DNA of 12,421 bases from contig JAKQYG010000071.1 in NCBI GenBank assembly GCA_023356515.1, positions 1 to 12,421 of the forward strand. Direction: 5' to 3'. Every line of letters begins with the position of its first letter. Position 1 is the first letter of the stretch. The notes below the pieces were generated by a model, which was not told where the DNA came from, searched no databases, and saw nothing but the letters and a program-made list of their open reading frames with translations. Shown piece by piece: positions 5,857 to 11,831 of the stretch. The translations under genes were made by a program, and so were the position numbers. The stretch comes from Trichodesmium sp. MAG_R04. Lineage in GTDB: Bacteria; Cyanobacteriota; Cyanobacteriia; Cyanobacteriales; Microcoleaceae.

Positions 5857-6636
5857 CTACTCGACGGCAGGTTTTATTTCAAAAATAGAATCATCAACAA
5901 AATCTTCTAGTCCTACTGATTTTAATAACTCTTCCCACTCTGCATGATCAGAATTACGCACATCTGCTACAGCTTCAATCGTGTCATGCCAAATTTCGGC
6001 TTCTGCATATATTTTTGCTTTTTCAAGAGGGCTGGCATTTTTTAACTGATTTTCTAACTCTGAACTTATGTCAACTTTTTTTATAGTTCCTTCAACAGAG
6101 ACGTCAACAGAACGATCCTGAGGGTCACAAATTATGTTGAAAGACCAAGTATATTCTTTGTTTGCTTCCAAATTTACATTTTGTGGTAGAGTCAATTCCA
6201 CGATGCTACCCGAATAGCCAGAAATTTTTATATCAGCGGAATAAAGATTTTGCTCTGATTGACCTGATTTTTCATTAACTATAAATTGTGCTAATTCTTT
6301 TGAGTTGTTTTCAGGAACATACAGAAAAAATTTCGGTTGAGTAGAGCTTGTAGTCTCAGCAAATATGGTGACATTTCCATCTTCGTCTATTTCTCGTGGT
6401 ATTAGAGCTGTTAACCCCTTTTTTTCCTGTGTATTTACTTCAGGAGGAAGGCAAGACCCACGAGTACCTCCACCGCTTGTGCCGCCAGACGGAGGTCTTT
6501 TCGACCCGGAAAACTCTATACTAATTAGCAGCTCTGGGGTTGACTGTGCTTTGGCCAATTCCAACCCCGCAAAAGTTACAAGTATTGGAGTTGCTAAAGC
6601 TAAAAGTCCCCAAGACTTAATCTTTGGCTTCTTCAT
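5857..6636 (-). CDS. Secreted DUF928-family protein
   Basis: The 259-residue protein has a clear signal peptide (MKKPKIKSWGLLALATPILV, cleavage after A-K-A at residue 30). It matches the cyanobacterial DUF928 family. After a Gly/Ser-rich linker (GGTSGGGTRGSC, with C62) come LTALIP (75-80), FFLYVP (103-108), a SADIKISGYSG and VELTLP stretch, and LEANKEYTWSFNIIC (to C170). The family's VxGTIKKV strand and a C-terminal helical part (SPLEKAKIYAEAEIWHDTIEAV) follow. C62 and C170 may form a disulfide. The biochemical role of DUF928 is unknown. Such genes are often found beside CHASE2- or CHAT-domain genes in cyanobacteria. Here it is 105 bp upstream of the CHASE2 cyclase on the same strand, suggesting a periplasmic partner. 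An AAAGGA about 12 nt before the ATG supports the start. Confidence 0.82.
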   Translation of the reverse strand: MKKPKIKSWGLLALATPILVTFAGLELAKAQSTPELLISIEFSGSKRPPSGGTSGGGTRGSCLPPEVNTQEKKGLTALIPREIDEDGNVTIFAETTSSTQPKFFLYVPENNSKELAQFIVNEKSGQSEQNLYSADIKISGYSGSIVELTLPQNVNLEANKEYTWSFNIICDPQDRSVDVSVEGTIKKVDISSELENQLKNASPLEKAKIYAEAEIWHDTIEAVADVRNSDHAEWEELLKSVGLEDFVDDSIFEIKPAVE

Positions 6637-7074
6637 AATTAATCACATTCCTTTCAATTGGATTATTTAAAATATACTGTAATGACGATCTTAACATATT
6701 TCCCAACAACTCTACTATATGAAATGCGATAAGTTATACTTAAAGATAAAGCTTCTAAAATAAAGTCCCATTTGCTCATTTGCTCAAATATATAATTGTT
6801 TTTGGAGTCAATTCTATAAAGACTAATCAAATCAACTATTTGGAGGGCCTGGAATTGAGTATACAAATCTTAATATAGCCAAGGTCTTTTATCCCAATCT
6901 AACCTTATGCAAAATCCAAAGGAATCTTCTAGTTTATTAAAAATTTAATTTAAAAACTACAATAAGCTGTTGAGGATTTAAATAAGGTTAATAGCCTTCT
7001 CTTTTAAGGGGATAAAGCAGAAATTTATAGGTTTTATAGCCTCTCTATTACTGGAAGCAAAAATAAGTAATAAC

Positions 7075-7211
7075 TATAGCAATCCTATTGTCTTTATGTC
7101 AAAAATCCTGCCAATTCTTAAGAATAAGTTTGGTTTTAATCATTGATAGGCAAGAGTTTTGGGATTTATTTCTATTGTTTTAATTATCACAACATATTTA
7201 GGATTCCTATA
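7075..7211. mobile_element. MITE-like element, TIR TATAGSAATCCTA (copy 2)
   Basis: A 137-bp segment is bounded by TATAGCAATCCTA (7075-7087) and the reverse complement of TATAGGAATCCTA (7199-7211), 12 of 13 matching. It shares its ends with the element at 2138-2262. ATAAC occurs immediately outside both ends (7070-7074 and 7212-7216), a possible 5-bp target duplication. Inside, CAAAAATCCTGCC and the reverse complement CAAAACTCTTGCC can pair imperfectly, so the element could fold into a long hairpin. It has no coding capacity. Its right end lies 16 bp before the 2TM gene. Confidence 0.6.
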
Positions 7212-7213
7212 AT
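7184..7213 (+). promoter_or_regulatory. Candidate promoter formed at the MITE/host junction upstream of the 2TM gene
   Basis: A perfect TATAAT (7208-7213) is created where the element's terminal TATA meets the flanking AT. A poor -35 match, TTATCA (7184-7189, 4 of 6), lies 18 bases upstream. A start near 7220 would leave only about 8 nt before the ATG at 7228, so translation would be nearly leaderless. This agrees with the absence of a Shine-Dalgarno near the start. It is a consensus match only. Confidence 0.35.
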
Positions 7214-7227
7214 AACTAATAACTAAA

Positions 7228-7725
7228 ATGACAAATTCACAAAACAAAATCTCCCAAACTTATACTCAAGAGGATGTTCAACAAATTCTTCAACTTGCCT
7301 TAGTGCATAATCCTGAAGGAAGCGAACTTACAAAAACACAAGTATTAGAAATTGCCCAAGAGATGGGTATTACTCCTGAAGAATTAGCAGCAGCAGAAAA
7401 GGAATGGCTTGCCCAACAAGGTAAGTTTCAAGAAAAACAAGTTTTTAATCAAATTCGCCGAAACAAATTAAAGCAAAGTGCGATTAAATATGGCATTGTC
7501 AATTCATTTTTATTGCTGCTTAATTTAGTAACGGCTCATACTCTTTCTTGGTCTTTACCAATCTTATTATTATGGGGATTGTGGTTAGCTTTGGATACTT
7601 GGAAAACTTTTCAAATTGAAGGGGAAGATTATGAAAATGCTTTTCAAAGATGGCGTTTAAAGAAACAAGTAGGGCAATCTATTGGCTCTTTGGCGGATAA
7701 ATTTTTCAAGAGTTTACAGCCTTGA
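7228..7725 (+). CDS. 2TM domain-containing protein
   Basis: The 165-residue protein has an N-terminal soluble part with a YTQEDVQQILQLAL helix (12-25) and an LTKTQVLEIAQEMGITPEELAAAEKEW segment (34-60), typical of the cyanobacterial proteins that carry a 2TM domain. A basic linker (IRRNKLKQ, 76-83) precedes two close hydrophobic segments at about 89-105 and 108-123, separated by a short S-W turn. The amphipathic tail includes the FQRWRLKKQVG segment (139-149). The family is membrane-bound, and in some bacteria the 2TM module is joined to kinases or DNA-binding parts. No enzymatic motif is visible here. The N-terminal part looks like a small helical interaction domain. The gene stands alone on its strand between two repeat-rich spacers. 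Function is unknown. Confidence 0.75.
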   Translation: MTNSQNKISQTYTQEDVQQILQLALVHNPEGSELTKTQVLEIAQEMGITPEELAAAEKEWLAQQGKFQEKQVFNQIRRNKLKQSAIKYGIVNSFLLLLNLVTAHTLSWSLPILLLWGLWLALDTWKTFQIEGEDYENAFQRWRLKKQVGQSIGSLADKFFKSLQP

Positions 7726-7835
7726 AAAATAATATTAGGATGTAAGCACCCTATATTCTAGACTTCAATCTGTAACATAAAAATTAGTCTAAAATTCCTG
7801 GCTTGCTACTGAATTGTTAACTCCTATTGATTAGT

Positions 7836-8274
7836 ATAACCCACATTCCGCAAGACAAAATGTAGATTCTATAGCGCTACGTACTAAGGTTAGGACATTT
7901 TTAGATTCCTTAACAAGGTTTTTTAGGACATGAAAGAAGTTATACTCATTCTGGTTTAGATTGAGACAAGGTTTTCTTGCTGTGAGAGGGTTTCCGCTAA
8001 ATTCCTATTCGGAATGACTATAGAAAGTGTCCTAACGTCTTTTTGTACTGCTATAACTCCTATTCCTCCTACCTTAAAACCCACATTCTGCACCGCAAAT
8101 ATACTACAAGGGTATTTTTAGGGAAGAATGTGGATTACAGCCTCCATTATTGCTAATTATTATTAATGTAGATGTGATATGTATTTTTACTGACAAGCTT
8201 CATAGTTTTTATCAGGGATCGCTTTCAATCACTGGTTTTATATACTACGTTTTGACCTGCGGAATGTAGGTTAA
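7836..8274. mobile_element. 439-bp non-autonomous element with ~30-bp inverted ends (ACCYACATTCCGCA family)
   Basis: The left end (7836-7865) and the reverse complement of the right end (8245-8274) match at 25 of 30 bases and share the core ACATTCCGCA. A third related copy of the end motif (ACCCACATTCTGCACCGCAAA) starts at 8079 in the same orientation as the left end. A fourth, partial inverted copy (AGAATGTGGATTA) lies at 8125-8137. The element is non-coding and is interrupted by a different inverted-repeat element at 7870-8055. It looks like a MITE or an old deletion derivative of a larger insertion sequence whose family I cannot name. Confidence 0.6.
7870..8055. mobile_element. 186-bp inverted-repeat element nested in the 439-bp element
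   Basis: The left end reads TATAGCGCTAC and, after a short divergent stretch, GTTAGGACATTTTTA (from 7889). The reverse complement of the right end reads TATAGCAGTAC and then GTTAGGACACTTTCTA. GTTAGGACA itself is perfectly inverted (7889-7897 and 8028-8036). The interior is non-coding. Because it begins 5 bp inside the left end repeat of the outer element, it probably inserted after the outer element was in place. Confidence 0.6.
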
Positions 8275-8297
8275 AACAGCTCATATTTCTCACGAAT

Positions 8298-9140
8298 CTA
8301 AACTATTGTATTGCCATAAATAAACTGATATCCTTCTTTTTTAATTTTACTGTTATCAACCCTTCCATTAAGGCTACTAAATGGGTGTTGATTCGCATCC
8401 CAATAAACTTGTTCTAATTCTTGGCGATTACAGATTAAATCACATAATTCTTTACTATTTAATTTTACATCATTAACTAAATTATAAATGCCATGACATT
8501 CTTTTTCATGGACAAATTCAATACCCTTAACAACATCCTCTAAATGTATCCAACTAGCAAAATTTTCTCCATTTCCTGGTAATGTTTTTCCGGCCATCCT
8601 TCCTATTCTTTTATCTAACTCTCTTCCTGGCCCATAAATACCGCCTAAACGCAACAAGCAAACCTTAATATCTTTTTGGTTTAACCCTAAAATAATGTCT
8701 TCTGCTTCTATTAACACTTTGCCATAATCACTATTAGTATCTAAAGATGAAGTTTCATCAACCCATTCTCCTTTTTTGTCTCCATAAACGGAACTACTGC
8801 TAAGATAAATTAGTTGTTTAACCGTTGAATTCTTGTTTAATACAGTGACTAAATTTTTGGCTGTTGAGATGTAAGTTTGAGCATAAACCTCTGCATCAAC
8901 TTTGCGATCACTAATAGGTGCAATACTAACTAAAAGTGTCTCTTGATCTTCTGTGACTTTTTCTATGGCTTCAAAGTTATCTCCCATCATAACAACAGGA
9001 TTATGAGTAATATTTTCTAGTTCTGAAACTTTCTTTTCTCTTGTTGTCGTTCCTGTTACGATATAACCCTGTTCATACCAAAAACTTGCTATAGCTTTCC
9101 CTACATAACCGCAACCAATTACGGCTACTTTTTTACACAT
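8298..9140 (-). CDS. YeeZ-like NAD(P)-binding SDR/epimerase-family protein
   Basis: This is a Rossmann-fold protein of the extended/atypical SDR group resembling E. coli YeeZ. It starts MCKKVAVIGCGYVGKAIASF, giving a dinucleotide-binding GxGxxG (GCGYVG). It continues with GTTTREKK after the second strand, LLVSIAP, LIYLSSSSVYGDKKGEWVDE, LLRLGGIYGPGR, and WIHLEDVVKGIEF, which resembles the epimerase family's substrate-domain motif. The product is 280 residues. The frame also extends upstream to an ATG at 9230, adding 30 Asn-rich residues (MQITDNLNLNFNNN...). I prefer the internal ATG at 9140 because family members begin almost directly with the first beta strand. The substrate is unknown. It is convergent with the 2TM gene and about 470-560 bp downstream of the GT2 gene, too far for a confident operon. 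Confidence 0.82.
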   Translation of the reverse strand: MCKKVAVIGCGYVGKAIASFWYEQGYIVTGTTTREKKVSELENITHNPVVMMGDNFEAIEKVTEDQETLLVSIAPISDRKVDAEVYAQTYISTAKNLVTVLNKNSTVKQLIYLSSSSVYGDKKGEWVDETSSLDTNSDYGKVLIEAEDIILGLNQKDIKVCLLRLGGIYGPGRELDKRIGRMAGKTLPGNGENFASWIHLEDVVKGIEFVHEKECHGIYNLVNDVKLNSKELCDLICNRQELEQVYWDANQHPFSSLNGRVDNSKIKKEGYQFIYGNTIV

Positions 9141-9230
9141 TTTCTGCTTATTTTGTTCTCTAATATGGGTAGAAAATACAGAATATATGTTATTATTAAA
9201 ATTGAGATTTAGATTATCTGTGATTTGCAT

Positions 9231-9698
9231 TCTAATAATTTTTTGTAAGTTTTTTTTACTATAGCAAGAATTCTGTAGTATGGCAAATATTAATACTAAA
9301 TCTGGTTTAAATAAGAGGTTTATTAAACGTTTTCTAAGGTTAGAGCAGCTTTTTTTGTACTAGTTCCGTTTATAAAAGTAGGCTTTTCCCATCGCCTAAT
9401 CTGTTATTTAGTAAAGGCTGTCAGTTTAAAAAATACCCTCTCACTAGGGCGGATTTGTTACGATTGCTAGAATAGGTCTTTTTCGTAAAATGAAACATTC
9501 CTGAATATCAAATTTTTAGGGATTGATTTTGTCCAGCTACTGATCAGGTACTTATTAAGATAGAAAGCATTACTTTGCCTAGTAAAAATATAACATAGGA
9601 GACTAATTCTTCCTTCAATGTAATAATGAGTTAGTTGCTAAAAGTAGAGATCTAACGGCTATTGGCGCAGCATTCCACAGGAAATACTCCAATAGAAC
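9231..9698. other. 468-bp spacer without a recognisable gene
   Basis: The spacer lies between the GT2 stop codon and the longest possible start of the YeeZ-like gene, all on the minus strand. It is somewhat less AT-rich than other spacers and includes a TATAGCAA near its left end, similar to the start of the element ends seen elsewhere but without a matching partner. A CCCT/AGGG mini-hairpin occurs near 9438-9451. No protein motif, tRNA or clear terminator was found. It should hold the promoter of the YeeZ-like gene. Confidence 0.45.
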
Positions 9699-10637
9699 CT
9701 AACAAAACCTGTCAATTTGTCGTGCTTTATCTGATAATATCGCTTCTTTTTGACCCAAAATTCTTGCCCTACCATTTAGCAAACTAATAGGAGTACTAAA
9801 TAACTCTACTAATTCTGCTTTACCTGATATTACTTTCAATGTTGTTAGCGGTAACTCTTTTAACAACCATCTACTCAAACGATAGAAATATTCTTTAGTT
9901 TTTAACTCTCTCATTAAATCTACGCCATAAAGTTCATGCAAATATTTATTCGACTTTCCATACCTGCGCCATTGAATTTGTAAATCCTTCCATGTTGAAC
10001 GATGTCGATGTCTTACTATCGCCTTTTCTGCAAATTTAAACTTATAAGATGTTTCTTGTAAAATCCGCCAACAAATATCAGCATCTCCACCTGTTGTTAA
10101 GTAAGAACGAAATAATCCTACTTCTATAAATGCTTGCTTTCTAACAGCTAAGTTAGCAGTTTGACCATAAGGACAAAACGGATGAGCTAAAGTATGTTTT
10201 TGGGAAAGAGTCTCTTGCTTCTCTGCGTATTTTTCTAATAAACTTTTACCCGGTAAAGCAAGTATTTCTCCTACTACAATACCAACATTAGGGTCAGAAA
10301 ATGGCTGAATTAAGTTTTCTAACCATTGGGGTTGAGGACGACAGTCAGCATCAGTAAAAGCAAGTATTTCCTTATTGGCTGACCGAATACCAGTATTACG
10401 AGCAGCGTAGGAACTTTGAATCTGACTTTCTTTAAGTGGGTGAATCGTAATTTCCTTTGACTCTGCTGCTGCTGCTTGAACAATAGAGCTACTAAAATCA
10501 CTACTATTATTATCTACTAGCAAATATTCTACTTGGTTAGCGGCATAGGTTTGTAATTGCAGACATTTTATCAAATTTGGCAAATCTTTCTCACCATTAT
10601 AAATTGGTATAACTACAGAAACTTCCATTTTCAGCAT
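9699..10637 (-). CDS. Family 2 glycosyltransferase
   Basis: The 312-residue protein has a GT-A fold of the GT2 family. The N-terminal strand SVVIPIYNGEKDL (7-19) is followed by EYLLVDNNSSD (37-47), SSYAARNTGIRSA (75-87) and the nucleotide-sugar/metal DxD motif in FTDADCRPQP (94-103, D96 and D98). Further on are the NLAVRKQAF segment (162-170) and GGDADICWR (183-191), the usual place of the catalytic base. A basic C-terminal part (WRRYGKSNKYL) follows. No membrane helix is evident, so it is a cytosolic or peripheral enzyme transferring a sugar from an activated donor. Donor and acceptor are not predictable. The start is at 10637 or Met4 at 10628, and Met4 lies closer to the first strand. It begins 8 bp after the mraY stop codon, so the two genes are probably co-transcribed. 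Confidence 0.87.
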   Translation of the reverse strand: MLKMEVSVVIPIYNGEKDLPNLIKCLQLQTYAANQVEYLLVDNNSSDFSSSIVQAAAAESKEITIHPLKESQIQSSYAARNTGIRSANKEILAFTDADCRPQPQWLENLIQPFSDPNVGIVVGEILALPGKSLLEKYAEKQETLSQKHTLAHPFCPYGQTANLAVRKQAFIEVGLFRSYLTTGGDADICWRILQETSYKFKFAEKAIVRHRHRSTWKDLQIQWRRYGKSNKYLHELYGVDLMRELKTKEYFYRLSRWLLKELPLTTLKVISGKAELVELFSTPISLLNGRARILGQKEAILSDKARQIDRFC

Positions 10638-10645
10638 TTCAATTA

Positions 10646-11734
10646 CTAATTTAATAAGCAGAGGCTAACTAGAATTGAACCTACTAAGTAAAAAGTTCCT
10701 ACCACTTGAGTTTCTAACCAGCCCGATAGTTCTAAATGATGATGAAAAGGAGCCATTTTAAATAATCTTTTGCCTACTCCATCAGGTCTCTTTGTTGCTT
10801 TGTAATAACTCACTTGAGCAATAACAGAAAGAGTTTCAATTAAGAAAATTCCACTAATAATTAAAAGTACCCATAAAGTATTACTCACTAAGGCAACTGC
10901 TGCTAAACCACCCCCCAAAGCTAAGGAACCCGTATCACCCATAAACACTCTAGCCGGATTGCGATTATGAGCTACAAAACCTAGACAACTTCCACTCATG
11001 CAAGCACAGAAAATCATTAATTCTAGAGAAGTAGGAGCCAAATAAGCTCCTAATCCAAAAAAAGCGATCGCTCCCAAACCTCCCATTAAACCATCTACAC
11101 CATCAGTCAGATTTGTAGCGTTACTTTCAGCAACTAAAACAAAGGCTGCCAGAGGCCAAAATAGCAATCCCAAAGATAATTGTATACCAAAAGGCAAAGC
11201 AATATTACTAATCGTGCTATTCTGACTCCATCCTAGCCACCCACAGAATATAATAGCAAAACCAATCTGCAAAGCTAATTTCATTTTCGGGGATATTCCT
11301 TTATTGGAATTACGTTGCAAAATTTGCCAATCGTCTAGGAAACCAATAAAGCTATAAGCTAAAGTCAGTAAAGATACCCCTATTACATTTGGGTGAAATC
11401 TAGATAATACTAGGGCAATAGCTACTCCCACTGGCACAAAAAACACGCCTCCCATAGTTGGAGTTCCGGCTTTTTGTAGATGCGCTTTAGGGCCATCTTC
11501 TCTAATTATTTGTCCAGCTTTCCGCTTTCTTAGTATGGGTATAACCCAATATCCTAAACTTACAGTTACTAGGCCACAAAGAATGAGTGGAAAACTAAGA
11601 GATACGATACTAAAAACCCTATGAGCCATATCATCTATAATTAAGGCAAAGAAACTTAATCCTAAACCTAGACCCAATAATAAATTTTCTCCCGATAGGA
11701 TCAGATACTTACTAAAAGTTAGCTTATTTTGCAT
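10646..11734 (-). CDS. mraY: Phospho-N-acetylmuramoyl-pentapeptide-transferase (MraY)
   Basis: MraY transfers phospho-MurNAc-pentapeptide from UDP to undecaprenyl phosphate, making lipid I at the inner face of the plasma membrane in peptidoglycan synthesis. The polytopic 362-residue product carries the family signatures in order (numbering from this start): GPKAHLQKAGTPTMGG (81-96), the FLDDW aspartates (D134, D135), a KMKL segment, NATNLTDGVDGL (205-216), the RVFMGDTGSLALGG segment (262-275) and the histidine motif PFHHHLE (329-335). About ten hydrophobic helices can be seen. The ATG at 11734 is preceded by GAGGGG with a 6-base spacing, a strong ribosome site. A GTG 21 bp further upstream is in frame, but the GAGGGG would then lie inside the gene, so I reject it. 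The GT2 gene follows after 8-17 bp, and a DUF3134 gene lies 97 bp upstream. Confidence 0.97.
   Translation of the reverse strand: MQNKLTFSKYLILSGENLLLGLGLGLSFFALIIDDMAHRVFSIVSLSFPLILCGLVTVSLGYWVIPILRKRKAGQIIREDGPKAHLQKAGTPTMGGVFFVPVGVAIALVLSRFHPNVIGVSLLTLAYSFIGFLDDWQILQRNSNKGISPKMKLALQIGFAIIFCGWLGWSQNSTISNIALPFGIQLSLGLLFWPLAAFVLVAESNATNLTDGVDGLMGGLGAIAFFGLGAYLAPTSLELMIFCACMSGSCLGFVAHNRNPARVFMGDTGSLALGGGLAAVALVSNTLWVLLIISGIFLIETLSVIAQVSYYKATKRPDGVGKRLFKMAPFHHHLELSGWLETQVVGTFYLVGSILVSLCLLN
11064..11071. repeat. HIP1 octamer GCGATCGC inside mraY
   Basis: This is a perfect palindromic octamer within the mraY coding sequence, where it encodes part of GAIAFFG. It is the second of two copies noticed in the window. 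Confidence 0.85.
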
Positions 11735-11735
11735 A

Positions 11736-11746
11736 AAAAACCCCTC
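11736..11746 (-). promoter_or_regulatory. Ribosome-binding site that fixes the mraY start
   Basis: On the minus strand GAGGGG is followed by six T residues and then the ATG at 11734. It is the clearest Shine-Dalgarno-like sequence in the window and decides between that ATG and the in-frame upstream GTG at 11755. Confidence 0.7.
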
Positions 11747-11831
11747 AAAACACACTGTTTAAATTTAGAAATTGATGAATAACTGTTAATTTTAGATCAT
11801 AGATGAATAGCTTATTAGTAATTAAAAATTT

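Larger units (their letters stand above)
6637..7227. other. 591-bp divergent spacer, mostly featureless, with a MITE-like element at its right end
   Basis: The spacer lies between the divergent DUF928 (minus) and 2TM (plus) genes and should carry both promoters. Positions 6637-7074 are AT-rich with only a short tandem (GCTCATTTGCTC at about 6774-6785). A 67-codon minus frame (6663-6866) has no recognisable motif and biased composition, and I do not accept it as a gene. The right part is the element at 7075-7211. Confidence 0.5.
7726..8297. other. 572-bp spacer between convergent genes, mostly occupied by nested inverted-repeat elements
   Basis: The spacer lies between the stop codons of the 2TM gene (plus) and the YeeZ-like gene (minus). 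Positions 7836-8274 are a nested element structure described separately. The first 110 bp show no clear terminator or gene, and no transposase remnant was recognised in any frame. Confidence 0.55.

Noticed and set aside
6365..6670. 101-codon plus-strand open frame opposite the DUF928 gene
   Set aside because: It is antisense to a well-supported DUF928 gene, and its product resembles no family, so it is a shadow frame.
6663..6866. 67-codon minus-strand open frame in the spacer upstream of the DUF928 gene
   Set aside because: It has no recognisable motif, signal or ribosome site, and its composition follows the AT-rich spacer. It looks like a chance open frame.
9255..9275. TATAGCAA near the left end of the 9231-9698 spacer as a third MITE end
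   Set aside because: Only the first eight bases agree with the TATAGCAATCCTA end, and no inverted partner was found within several hundred bases.
11735..11755. Upstream GTG start for mraY adding seven residues
   Set aside because: The strong GAGGGG ribosome site lies between that GTG and the ATG at 11734 and would be wasted. The ATG fits the family start better.
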